Assembly: GCA_910584435.1 (NCBI GenBank)
Contig: CAJUAP010000005.1
Coordinates: forward strand, 5,357-69,356
DNA: 64,000 nucleotides
Origin: an uncultured Acetatifactor sp.
Lineage (GTDB): Bacteria > Bacillota > Clostridia > Lachnospirales > Lachnospiraceae
Reading direction: 5' to 3'
Part shown: positions 25,884 to 34,219 of the stretch, in pieces
Position numbering within the stretch: position 1 is the stretch's first letter
How the letters are laid out: each line of letters starts with the position of its first letter
Notes under the pieces: model-generated
Database searches by the model: none
Told to the model about the DNA's origin: nothing
What the model saw: only the letters and a program-made list of their open reading frames with translations
Made by a program: the position numbers and the translations under genes

Positions 25884-28559
25884 ATGAAGTTACATCCATT
25901 GAGAAATGAAAAGTCTTTTGGTTATACCACATTCGGCTGTATGTGGAAGCAGGGAGAGTGCAGTGCTGATACGGAGTATGTGTGCAGAAGGTCAGACGGA
26001 AGCAGTCAGGAAGGGATTCCGCTTCAGTCCCGCATTACGGCATACTGGCCGGACGGAAGTGTAAAATGGACGGCGCATACGGCGGACGCCGCATTGCTGG
26101 GGGATGAAATTGAGGTTCTGCCCAAAGAAATGACAGGACGGGAAGAAGGCGCCGAAGTTCAGGAAAAGCGTTCGGAGGCGGCCGACGGCATGAACTGTAT
26201 GGAATCGGAGAATGAGATTGTTCTGCAGGCAGGGGTGATTACCATTGTCATAGCCAAGGATGGCAGGCATTTGTTTGCCAGAGCAGAGCGGAACGGCAAG
26301 CCCTATCTGTGCGATGCGGAAGCGGTGCTTTTGCTGGAAGAACCAGTCTGCATCCAGGGAAATCCGGCCAGAATGGAGAAGCGCTACGTCAGCAGCATTC
26401 AAAAAGTTTCCATAGAAGAAAAGGGAAAGCTGAAGACAATTATCCGGTATGATGGTATTCATAAATCCGTATCCGGGGAGGAGAAACTGCCCTTTGTCAT
26501 CCGTATGGAGGCAGGATATAACAACCCCAATTTGAAATTTACCCATACTTTTCTCTATGACGGTGATGAGGATAAGGATTTCCTGAAAGGTCTGGGCATT
26601 CGTTTCCATGCGCCCTTATCCGGGGAATTGTATCACCGTCATGTGAAATTCATGGGGGATCACGGTGTGTTCCATGAGACGCTGGTACCGCTGACGGCGT
26701 GGAGGCCCAGGCTGTCCGGGGAACTTTATAAACGGCAGATGTCAGGGGAGAAGCTGCAGCTTACGGCAGAAGAGAAGGAAGCAGTGGATATTATGCTGCA
26801 GGATGTGCCTTTTTGGAGTGAATATGTCTTGTGCCAGGACAGTGTAAGCCATTTTGGAATTCAGAAAAAACTGAGAGAAGAGAATCTTTGTTATATAGAT
26901 TGTCTGCATGGCAGCCGCACCGTGGGCGGAGGAGCTTTTGGTTCCGAGTATGGCAGCGTGACAGTGGCAATCAGGGATTTCTGGCAGAAATATCCCTCAG
27001 GGATTGCGCTTACGGGATTGGACGGGGATATGGCAGAGTGTACGCTCTGGTTCTGGGCACCCCAGGCTCCGGTGATGGATTTCAGGCATTATGCTTCCAG
27101 AGGCTATAATCAGGTCTGTTATGAGGGGTATGATTATAAGGGAGCGGCACCGGATGGGATTGCCTGTACCAATGAATGTGCCATTACCTTTTCAGAGAAA
27201 ATGATTCCTGCGGATGAAGAGGTGGAGAATTTTGTTGCTTTGGTAAATGATCCTGTAATTTATGTGGGAACGCCGGAATTTTATCATGAGATGAGAGCTT
27301 TCGGCTATTGGTCGCTGCCTTCCGAGTCCGGGAAAGCTTCGGAAACGGAGCAATGGCTGGAAACACAGCTTGAACGGGCATTTGCATTTTATAAGGATGA
27401 AATTGAACAGAGAAATTGGTATGGAATGTTCAATTATGGGGATGTGATGCATACTTATGATTCCGTGCGGCATCAGTGGAAATATGATATCGGCGGCTAT
27501 GCCTGGGATAATACGGAATTGGTGCCGACGCTGTGGCTGTGGCTGTATTTCATGCGTACCGGCAGGGAGGATGTCTATCGGATGGCGGAGAAGCTTTCAC
27601 GTCATGCTTCCGAGGTGGATGTGTATCATATGGGAAAATATAAGGGACTTGGCTCCAGGCATAATGTGCGCCATTGGGGATGCCCCTGTAAGGAAGCGCG
27701 GATTGCCATGGCAGGGCACCACAGAGTGCTTTATTATCTTACCGGTGACAGGCGTCTGGAGGATATTTTCGAGGAACTGAAGGACAATGAAATGAGCTTT
27801 TTGAACAAGGATCCGCTGGGGGATTTCTTTGACAAAAAGGACATGGTATATCCAAGTCATGCCAGAAGCGGGCCGGACTGGTCTTCTCTCTGCTCCAATT
27901 GGATGACCCGGTGGGAGAGATTTCAGGATGAACGGTATAGGGATAAGATCCTGACGGGAATACAGGATATCAAAAATGCGCCGTTAAAGCTGGTATCGGG
28001 ACCTGATTTTGAATTTGATCCTGCAACCTGCCATCTGCGCTATATCGGGGAGCGTACCACAGGAGGATGCCATCTGCAGATTTGTATGGGGGCGCCTCAG
28101 ATTTGGGCGGAGCTTGGCGACTTGCTTGGAGATGAGGAATGGAAGCAGATGCTTGCCGATCTGGGGAAGACATATTTTATGACAAAGGAAGAAAGGGATA
28201 AGGCCACAAACGGACTGCTTGGAAGGCGGCAGTTTACTTTTCCCATTATGGCTACGGGCATTGGCGCTTACGGTGCGGCTTACCTGAAGGATGAGGAATT
28301 GGCAGGGCGTATCTGGAAGGAGCTGCTGCGCTCTATTATCAGTGAGTCCAATCAGGATGGCTTTGTTGTTACAATAACTGAGAATCAGGGCAATCAGGCA
28401 AAATTAAAGGAGATACCCTGGGTCAGCACGAATTTTGTGTCGCAGTTTTGCCTGAATGTAATCATGGTATTGGATTTTATCAGGGACAGTCTGCCGGGAA
28501 CCATGGCGGAAGCGGCGGCTTTGATTGGGGACGGAGAAGAGCATTTCCGCAAGGCATAA
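25884..28559 (+). CDS. Exo-rhamnogalacturonan lyase-like protein (PL26 / PcRGLX-YetA family)
   Basis: 891-aa protein resembling the PcRGLX/YetA family, whose characterised members are exo-acting rhamnogalacturonan lyases (PL26). Features: the N-terminal beta barrel MKLHPLRNEKSFGYTTFGC with QSRITAYWPDGSVKWTAHTA, a second beta domain with RMEAGYNNPNLKFTHTF and DGDEDKDFLKGLGIRFH, and an alpha/alpha barrel with RNWYGMFNYGDVMHTYD, HNVRHWGCPCKEARIAMAGH and HARSGPDWSSLCSNWM. No signal peptide, so it probably acts on imported oligosaccharides. Start ATG 25884 follows GGGGAGGAAAGGG; the frame opens earlier at 25851 inside the inverted repeat. The family assignment is from pattern memory and should be confirmed by profile search. 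Confidence 0.82.
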   Translation: MKLHPLRNEKSFGYTTFGCMWKQGECSADTEYVCRRSDGSSQEGIPLQSRITAYWPDGSVKWTAHTADAALLGDEIEVLPKEMTGREEGAEVQEKRSEAADGMNCMESENEIVLQAGVITIVIAKDGRHLFARAERNGKPYLCDAEAVLLLEEPVCIQGNPARMEKRYVSSIQKVSIEEKGKLKTIIRYDGIHKSVSGEEKLPFVIRMEAGYNNPNLKFTHTFLYDGDEDKDFLKGLGIRFHAPLSGELYHRHVKFMGDHGVFHETLVPLTAWRPRLSGELYKRQMSGEKLQLTAEEKEAVDIMLQDVPFWSEYVLCQDSVSHFGIQKKLREENLCYIDCLHGSRTVGGGAFGSEYGSVTVAIRDFWQKYPSGIALTGLDGDMAECTLWFWAPQAPVMDFRHYASRGYNQVCYEGYDYKGAAPDGIACTNECAITFSEKMIPADEEVENFVALVNDPVIYVGTPEFYHEMRAFGYWSLPSESGKASETEQWLETQLERAFAFYKDEIEQRNWYGMFNYGDVMHTYDSVRHQWKYDIGGYAWDNTELVPTLWLWLYFMRTGREDVYRMAEKLSRHASEVDVYHMGKYKGLGSRHNVRHWGCPCKEARIAMAGHHRVLYYLTGDRRLEDIFEELKDNEMSFLNKDPLGDFFDKKDMVYPSHARSGPDWSSLCSNWMTRWERFQDERYRDKILTGIQDIKNAPLKLVSGPDFEFDPATCHLRYIGERTTGGCHLQICMGAPQIWAELGDLLGDEEWKQMLADLGKTYFMTKEERDKATNGLLGRRQFTFPIMATGIGAYGAAYLKDEELAGRIWKELLRSIISESNQDGFVVTITENQGNQAKLKEIPWVSTNFVSQFCLNVIMVLDFIRDSLPGTMAEAAALIGDGEEHFRKA

Positions 28560-28560
28560 G

Positions 28561-28730
28561 TGTGAACGGAATGAAGATTTTCTAAGGTCGGAAAGTACTC
28601 GACCTAAGAAAATCTAAGTCATTCCGGTAAGAATGCCAAGGACGGGCATTCTTACGGACTTGCACCGAGTTCGTGTATTGTTTGTGCCGTCAGGAGGGGG
28701 CGAAGTCCGCCTCTTTGGGCGGCATGTCAG
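28561..28730 (+). repeat. Family A structured element (best-formed copy)
   Basis: CGGAATGA (28567-28574) pairs with TCATTCCG (28619-28626) around a nested stem AGATTTTCTAAGGTCG/CGACCTAAGAAAATCT (28575-28590/28600-28615; loop contains AAAGTA). Then GAATGCC/GGCATTC (28631-28637/28645-28651), ACGGACT/AGTTCGT, the motif ATTGTTTGTGCCG (28677-28689), and GAGGGGGC-GAA-GTCC-g-CCTC. It fills most of the 286-bp gap before the next gene; a short frame through this region is not credible as a gene. Confidence 0.7.
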
Positions 28731-28845
28731 AAAGTATGAGAAGAAAATCTAATCGCTTGCGGCAGAGGCCGCTTCGCGAAGATTTTCTACGGCGCAAGAA
28801 CAGCGTGAAGTGGATGCAGTTCATAATGGGGAGGGGAAGATTTAT

Positions 28846-29436
28846 ATGCTGGCAGTTCAGAATATCAGCCTTAAGTGGGGGAAAGAAGAAAGAGGATTGG
28901 ATTGTGCCAGGATACGTGCCGGTTTTCCAATGGCTTATCCGGTGGAAGCAAGGGCGCCGGAAGGTGAAGCGGCAGTGGAGAATCTTGTGTTCTGGCAGAA
29001 AGGGACTGAATTTATAGACTGTATACAGAGAGCGCATTCCGCTCGAAGGTGGCAATGCTATTCCTGCCTGAAAGAGATGAATCTGACTAATATGCGGATC
29101 ATTTCTAAGGGAGGTGGTTCGCCCTTGGAAGTGGCATTTTTCTATGATGAACATCGCAGCGGCAAACCTTTCCGGCGAGGGCATAACAGGGATTATAACG
29201 ACATACAATCCCCCTTTTATCGAAAGGATTGCCTGAATGAGACAGCGTTTATTCTGGAAGAAGGACAGTATGGCCGTATTCTCTGGAATGAGCGAAGAAC
29301 AGATTTTGATACAGGAGAATGGTATTATCAGCTCCATATTGTAAATCTGTGTCATATGTTGAAGAAGGAAATAGAAAGTGATATTTTTATGGCATTTCCG
29401 GACGTTACATACAGGCAGATGGCAGATTTGAAGTAG
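28846..29436 (+). CDS. Uncharacterised protein of the rhamnogalacturonan cluster
   Basis: 196-aa protein I do not recognise. Start ATG 28846 is favoured by GAGGGGA eight bases upstream. No signal peptide or membrane segment. It has beta-rich character (MLAVQNISLKWGKEERGLD, AFILEEGQYGRILWNERR, FDTGEWYYQLHIVNLCHML) and an Arg/His-rich middle (EHRSGKPFRRGHNRDYND). Placement between the PL26-like lyase and the GH88 hydrolase makes a role in handling rhamnogalacturonan fragments plausible. That is inference from position only. Confidence 0.65.
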   Translation: MLAVQNISLKWGKEERGLDCARIRAGFPMAYPVEARAPEGEAAVENLVFWQKGTEFIDCIQRAHSARRWQCYSCLKEMNLTNMRIISKGGGSPLEVAFFYDEHRSGKPFRRGHNRDYNDIQSPFYRKDCLNETAFILEEGQYGRILWNERRTDFDTGEWYYQLHIVNLCHMLKKEIESDIFMAFPDVTYRQMADLK

Positions 29437-29579
29437 AAATGCATTGGTAATTTTATGAGGTATTATGTCGGGTTAATTTCCAGTGATGGCATGACGGGCT
29501 GTGGCGGATGGTATAGGAATGAGCGGAAAAGCAGTCTGTGAAGTGAAAAAGTGCTGAACCGGCGCGTAGGATATCACAT

Positions 29580-29624
29580 GATATGATGCTGCCGGATATG
29601 ATGTTACCGGATATGGCATTGGAA
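29580..29624 (+). repeat. 15-bp tandem repeat upstream of the GH88 gene
   Basis: Units GATATGATGCTGCCG (29580-29594), GATATGATGTTACCG (29595-29609), and a degenerate third starting GATATGG, ending just before AACAGGAGATGGAAA and the start codon. Confidence 0.75.
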
Positions 29625-29637
29625 CAGGAGATGGAAA

Positions 29638-30771
29638 ATGAGATATGTTGTGAAAGAAAAGGAAGTAGTATGGGCGCAGGAAATCTTCAATCGGTTAGAG
29701 AAGAAATTGTCTGCGGAATGTGACAGGATTGGGTCGAAAATGCCCTATATTCCAGTGGAGGGGCATTACCATGATATGGGGGAAGAGCATTTGACCTGGT
29801 GGACCAATAGTTTCTGGGCCGGAATATTATGGCAGATGTATCACGCCACAGATGAGAAAAAGTATGCGGATAATGCCATTGAACTTGAGAAGCGACTGGA
29901 CAAGGCATTGGAGGACTATCAGCATTTGGATCATGATCTGGGATTTATGTGGCTGCACACGGCGGTAGCACATTTCCGGCTGCTGAAGGATGAGGATGCC
30001 AGGAAGAAAGGGCTTCATGCGGCGGCAATTCTGGCAAGCCGTTTCCAGCCGGCAGGAAATTATTTCAGGGCATGGAATACGCCGGGAGAAAGTGTTGCCA
30101 TTGTAGACTGTCTGATGAATCTGCCATTGCTGTACTGGGGGAGCGAGACAGGCAATAATGCCGCATGGAAACAGCTTGCCATGGCGCATGCCGATATGGC
30201 ATTGGAGACTATCCTTCGGCCGGACGGTTCCAGCAATCATATTGTAAAGTTTGACCAGGAGACAGGGGAGATTTTAGAAAAGCCCGGCGGACAGGGGTAT
30301 GGAGAAGGCTCATCCTGGACAAGGGGGCTGGCGTGGGCAATTTACGGGATGAGTTTGTCTTACCGTCATACCGGAAAGGAGGCGTATCTTGATGCCGCCA
30401 AGCGCACGGCACATTATTTTATTGCAAATGCCGCTTTGGATGATTATGATGTGGTGATTGACTTCCGGGCACCGGCGGAGCCGGTCTATTATGACAATAC
30501 GGCAGCGGTATGTGCTGCCTGCGGACTGTTGGAATTGTCGGAGCATGTGGGAGAATATGAGAAAAGGCTATATGTGGAGCCGGCACTGAGGCTGCTGCAT
30601 AAAGTGACAGGGCGCTTTTGTAATTGGAAGGTGGAGGAAGATGGTATTACCACTGCAGGTTCTGCCAGATATCACAAGGCGGATGACAGGGAGGTTCCTA
30701 TCATTTATGGTGATTATTTCCTTCTGGAAGCCATTTTACGGATTCTGGATCGTGATTTTCTGATTTGGTAG
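29638..30771 (+). CDS. GH88 unsaturated glucuronyl/galacturonyl hydrolase
   Basis: 377-aa alpha6/alpha6-barrel hydrolase that removes the 4,5-unsaturated uronic acid left by polysaccharide lyases. Family GH88 rather than GH105 is suggested by TWWTNSFWAGILWQMYHATD, HDLGFMWLHTAV (Asp100) and SVAIVDCLMNLPLLYWGSE (Asp157); these two aspartates correspond to the essential pair of Bacillus UGL. Later GEGSSWTRGLAWAIYGMS and YYDNTAAVCAACGLLELS are also family-like. No signal peptide, so cytoplasmic. It would act directly on the product of the PL26-like lyase upstream. Start ATG 29638 follows AACAGGAGA. Confidence 0.9.
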   Translation: MRYVVKEKEVVWAQEIFNRLEKKLSAECDRIGSKMPYIPVEGHYHDMGEEHLTWWTNSFWAGILWQMYHATDEKKYADNAIELEKRLDKALEDYQHLDHDLGFMWLHTAVAHFRLLKDEDARKKGLHAAAILASRFQPAGNYFRAWNTPGESVAIVDCLMNLPLLYWGSETGNNAAWKQLAMAHADMALETILRPDGSSNHIVKFDQETGEILEKPGGQGYGEGSSWTRGLAWAIYGMSLSYRHTGKEAYLDAAKRTAHYFIANAALDDYDVVIDFRAPAEPVYYDNTAAVCAACGLLELSEHVGEYEKRLYVEPALRLLHKVTGRFCNWKVEEDGITTAGSARYHKADDREVPIIYGDYFLLEAILRILDRDFLIW

Positions 30772-31007
30772 AGGTGCAAGGCTTATTGAACATTTGTCCG
30801 AACGGGTGCGGAACAGAAGAAAGAAAAAGTGCCTATATGTCAAATATCGATTTTTTGCAAATGAGTATCTGGGAAAGGTTTGCTTTGAGCAGTATTTTTT
30901 CTGTAGATTTTATTAGAAGTGAGTGAATGGAGTTTATCATTGGCGAAAAGATGTTAGCGGAAAATTGCGTTGATACCTTTTGGAATGGTTGTATATGCTC
31001 AATAAAT

Positions 31008-31042
31008 TTGCCAGTCCTGTAGCACAAACGCAGGACTGGCAA
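31008..31042. terminator. Strong hairpin between convergent genes
   Basis: TTGCCAGTCCTG pairs perfectly with CAGGACTGGCAA across an 11-base loop. The downstream T tract is short on both strands, so termination is probable but not certain. The surrounding 469-bp gap (30772-31240) otherwise shows only a 9-bp inverted pair CACGAGCGA/TCGCTCGTG near 31152-31199 and no gene I can support. Confidence 0.5.
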
Positions 31043-31240
31043 TTATACTCATGACCGCCGGAATTGACTAACTTGTTTGAGAGCAAAATATGGATCGCGA
31101 TCTTCCGCTATGGCTGATGACTGCTAATCTATTCAAGGTGTAGTATATACTCACGAGCGATGAAATTTGCCGCGATGACCTTGGCGCCTTTCGCTCGTGC
31201 GTCGGGTTGCCTGGCAGGTTTTAGTGACCGTCAGTATAAA

Positions 31241-32194
31241 TTATAAAAGATATTTTTTCGATACTTCAGCGGTGAGATTATACTGCTCCTGGATTTTAAT
31301 TAAGATTGTCTGTGTTGGAATACCTAAATTTTTTAATATTGCGACAGTGCCTTTGATGCCCTCTTCAATGCCCTCTTCAATGCCTTCTTTCATGCCTTCC
31401 TTTTTTATTGTCTTTGCTTCATATTCCAGAATTTTTCCGCCCATAACCGCTTTTACTCCTTCCTTAACAGAATTGTATTTTGCAGCAATATGCTCTAACA
31501 CTTTGTTTGACATATCAATAATGGTGCATCTCATATACTCGCTGATAGCTCCCTCATTTAAGAGCTGTTCCAGCTTACTTTTTATTTGTTCGTATTCCTC
31601 CTGCAGTCGTTTCAGTTTCGTTTTGTCCTTTTCATATTCCTCAAATTGTGTTTCGTGGGAAAAGATATAAAAAGGAATCAGCAGCAAGAGCTTTTTCTCA
31701 AAAATTTCCTCCGGAGTGTACTGTTGAGATTTTATCACCGGAATGTCATATTCTACAGATCCGCCAGGAGTTATCATTCTGATCTTTAGTTTATTCGGCG
31801 TTGAGGCACGATGCCGTAGAAACAGTACAGCAGAATGCGGTAATGTCACTGTAAGGATATTTCCATTTATTTCACCTTCGTCAAGAGCAATCTGTGTGTC
31901 GTATTCAAAAAATCTGACCAGCATGCTGTTATCAGTACTGCTCTGGCATTCCAGATGATATTTTTTGATTTCTTTTCCTTCTATTTTGAAACTGGTATCT
32001 GTGATCCGTTCTTCCTCATTTCCACCCTGCTGGTTCAGAAAGTGTTCATTTGGAGAAAAAATAATTTTTTCCTGCCCTGAATATTGTTCTCCAAACATTT
32101 CGTTTATCATAGGTATGATTAGCTGGCTGCAATCATTCAGCAGTGTGCGGAACACATCATCATAAGGTGTGCTTGTTATTCTTACAGTATTCAT
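31241..32194 (-). CDS. Rpn-family PD-(D/E)XK nuclease (putative transposase-like)
   Basis: 317-aa protein of the Rpn/YhgA-like family (PDDEXK nuclease family transposase). Rpn proteins promote recombination and many are encoded as solitary, fast-evolving genes. N-terminal STPYDDVFRTLLNDCSQLIIPMINEMFG, then the catalytic core ERITDTSFKIEGKEIKKYHLECQSS (Asp then E-x-Q in place of the D-ExK signature) and the C-terminal coiled region with a short repeat KKEGMKEGIEEGIEEGIKG, typical of the family. Start: ATG at 32194 with AAAGGAG about nine bases upstream; a TTG directly before it is in frame. No terminal inverted repeats or target duplication were found, so it is not shown to be part of a transposon. 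Confidence 0.85.
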   Translation of the reverse strand: MNTVRITSTPYDDVFRTLLNDCSQLIIPMINEMFGEQYSGQEKIIFSPNEHFLNQQGGNEEERITDTSFKIEGKEIKKYHLECQSSTDNSMLVRFFEYDTQIALDEGEINGNILTVTLPHSAVLFLRHRASTPNKLKIRMITPGGSVEYDIPVIKSQQYTPEEIFEKKLLLLIPFYIFSHETQFEEYEKDKTKLKRLQEEYEQIKSKLEQLLNEGAISEYMRCTIIDMSNKVLEHIAAKYNSVKEGVKAVMGGKILEYEAKTIKKEGMKEGIEEGIEEGIKGTVAILKNLGIPTQTILIKIQEQYNLTAEVSKKYLL

Positions 32195-32265
32195 CAACTT
32201 TTACTCCTTTAATATATGTTACCATATCATACATACATTTTCAATCGGAAAACACTTTATTGCCA

Positions 32266-32592
32266 GGGTTGTTTCATGAAGGCTTTATTACCTATTATAT
32301 ACTTTCCGAGGAAGGCACTACTTTGCTGGTGAGGGGGAAAGAGGGCGAGACTTTCGAGACGGATGAAACTGGCAATAGGAGGCTGAAACTCATGGGTGAT
32401 GCGGTTGTTGAACTGAAGGGTACTTCAAAAAAGCCTCAGGCTTATAAAATATATGGCAACAGCGGAAGCGGTTTCCCTTGTGGCAGAGCTTGGGAGAATG
32501 GGCTGCTGCTACCTATTAACATACATCCTTCCATAAATCATCTTGATTTTATGCCGAAATTGTGTTTTAATGGATACGACAGATATTGTTAA
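32266..32592 (+). pseudogene. Possible gene remnant
   Basis: A frame with no clear start, overlapping the beginning of the Rpn gene on the other strand if extended. Its later part encodes protein-like sequence (GTTLLVRGKEGETF, TGNRRLKLMGDAVVEL, AYKIYGNSGSGFPCGRAW) and then loses that character before the stop at 32590-32592. It has no ribosome binding site and matches nothing I can name. It fills the 428-bp gap between the Rpn gene and the hydrogenase. A decayed gene is the simplest reading. Confidence 0.3.
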
Positions 32593-32622
32593 ATAATTAT
32601 CATTAATGAGAGGGATAAATGT

Positions 32623-34131
32623 ATGAGCAGTATGAGAGGAATTGATACGCCGGTCAGAGAACGCAGAAGGCGGGTATTTCGGGAAGTTGCAAATCTGGCA
32701 TATCATTCTTCCAATCTGAAGGATGATATGGAGGCGCTGCCCTATAAAATTGTGGATTACGAGGAGCCTTTGTATTGGGAGAGTGTGTATCGGGATCGTG
32801 CCATTATCCGGGAACGCATCCGGCTTGCTATGGGTATGAGTCTGCGGCCTGAGAACAGGGAGCATCCCGGACATTTGACTCAGGGATTGGAAGAGAGTAA
32901 TATTGATGAGAAATATTATGAACCGCCGCTGATGCAGGTGATTCCTTCCGCATGTAATGCCTGTCCGGAGAACCGTTATGAAGTGACTGATTCCTGTATG
33001 GGGTGTGCGGCACATCCTTGTCACAGTGTATGTCCCAAGGGTGCTATTTCCATGAAGGACGGGAAATCCGTAATTGACCAGGAAAAATGTATTCAATGCG
33101 GAAAATGCAAGGATGTGTGTCCATATGATGCGATTTGCCATAAAGAGCGTCCCTGCAAAACGGCCTGCGGGGTCAATGCTGTCAAATCCGACAGATTCAG
33201 CAGGGCTTATATAGATAATGATATGTGCGTGTCCTGCGGACAGTGTATGGTAAGCTGTCCTTTTGGAGCCATTGCGGACAAATCACAAATATTCCAATTG
33301 ATTCGCGCCATGCAGTCAGGGAGACAGATTATCGCACAGGTGGCGCCGGCATTTGTGGGACAGTTTGGACCGAAAGTGACACCGGATCAATTTAAAACTG
33401 CATTAAAGGAGCTGGGCTTTGCGGATGTATATGAGACTGCTTTGGGAGCGGATATGGGCTGTATGGCGGAGGCAGAGCATTATGTGGAAGAAGTGGCAAG
33501 CGGAAAGCAGGCGTTTGCATTGACTTCCTGTTGTCCTTCCTGGTCTGTTATGGCCAAGCATCTGTTTCCGGAGACCATTGACAAAATCAGCAATGAATTG
33601 ACGCCCATGGTGGCGACTGCCAGGGTAATTAAGCAGGAGCATCCTGAGGCTTTGGTGGTATTCATAGGTCCCTGCGCTTCCAAGAAACTGGAGGCCAGCC
33701 GGAGGACTGTGCGTTCCGATGTGGATTTTGTAATAACCTTTGAGGAATTGACAGGGATGTTCGAGGCCAAAGGAATTCTGCTTGATGAGATTAAGGCCAT
33801 GGATGAAATGCAGGATGCTACCGGCGCCGGACGTGGGTATGGTGTGGCAGGTGGTGTGGCAAGTGCCATTGAGGATTGTATTAAAACGTACTATCCGGGT
33901 ACGGAGGTCAGAATAGAACATGCAGAGGGGCTTGCGGAATGCAGGAAAATGCTGCTTCTTGCAAAAGCAGGGAAAAAGGACGGATGTCTGATAGAAGGGA
34001 TGGCCTGCCCGGGCGGCTGCATTGCCGGAGCCGGAACCAATATTGCTATTGCACAGGCAGCAAAGGAGGTTGCAAAGTTTAAAGCGGAGGCAAAGGAATC
34101 GGTGCCCGCCAATGACGGGAAATTCTCATAA
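32623..34131 (+). CDS. Monomeric [FeFe] hydrogenase (group B-like)
   Basis: 502-aa iron-only hydrogenase that catalyses reversible proton reduction, probably disposing of reducing equivalents during fermentation. N-terminal Cys-rich region (ACNACPENRYEVTDSCMGCAAHPC), then two ferredoxin-type 4Fe-4S sets (CIQCGKCKDVCPYDAIC and CVSCGQCMVSCPFGAIA). H-cluster motifs: L1 TSCCPSW (Cys303, Cys304), L2 GPCASKKLE (Cys351), L3 EGMACPGGC (Cys462, Cys466). The size, the extra N-terminal Cys cluster and the L2 form with PCxSKK resemble group B clostridial enzymes rather than HydA1/CpI; that subgroup call is inference. Cytoplasmic. Start ATG 32623 follows GAGAGGG. Maturases HydE/F/G are not in the window. 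Confidence 0.92.
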   Translation: MSSMRGIDTPVRERRRRVFREVANLAYHSSNLKDDMEALPYKIVDYEEPLYWESVYRDRAIIRERIRLAMGMSLRPENREHPGHLTQGLEESNIDEKYYEPPLMQVIPSACNACPENRYEVTDSCMGCAAHPCHSVCPKGAISMKDGKSVIDQEKCIQCGKCKDVCPYDAICHKERPCKTACGVNAVKSDRFSRAYIDNDMCVSCGQCMVSCPFGAIADKSQIFQLIRAMQSGRQIIAQVAPAFVGQFGPKVTPDQFKTALKELGFADVYETALGADMGCMAEAEHYVEEVASGKQAFALTSCCPSWSVMAKHLFPETIDKISNELTPMVATARVIKQEHPEALVVFIGPCASKKLEASRRTVRSDVDFVITFEELTGMFEAKGILLDEIKAMDEMQDATGAGRGYGVAGGVASAIEDCIKTYYPGTEVRIEHAEGLAECRKMLLLAKAGKKDGCLIEGMACPGGCIAGAGTNIAIAQAAKEVAKFKAEAKESVPANDGKFS

Positions 34132-34219
34132 AAACAAGATTTTGCTTGCAGTTTCTTACAAAAGGTATTAAGATAATGATATTCATCCGCTATGGAACTA
34201 AATAGGTTCTTTTGCGGAA

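Noticed and set aside
28673..29017. 114-residue frame before the gene at 28846
   Set aside because: It runs through a structured repeat and overlaps the better-supported 28846 gene in another frame.
30833..31042. 69-residue minus-strand frame in the GH88-Rpn gap
   Set aside because: No ribosome binding site, and it ends in the strong hairpin; composition is not protein-like.
31241..32194. Complete insertion sequence around the Rpn-family gene
   Set aside because: No terminal inverted repeats or target-site duplication were found; Rpn genes are usually solitary despite the transposase label.
32588..32612. Fur-box-like AT-rich sequence before the hydrogenase
   Set aside because: AATAATTATCATTAATG resembles only part of the 19-bp Fur consensus; too weak to report as an operator.
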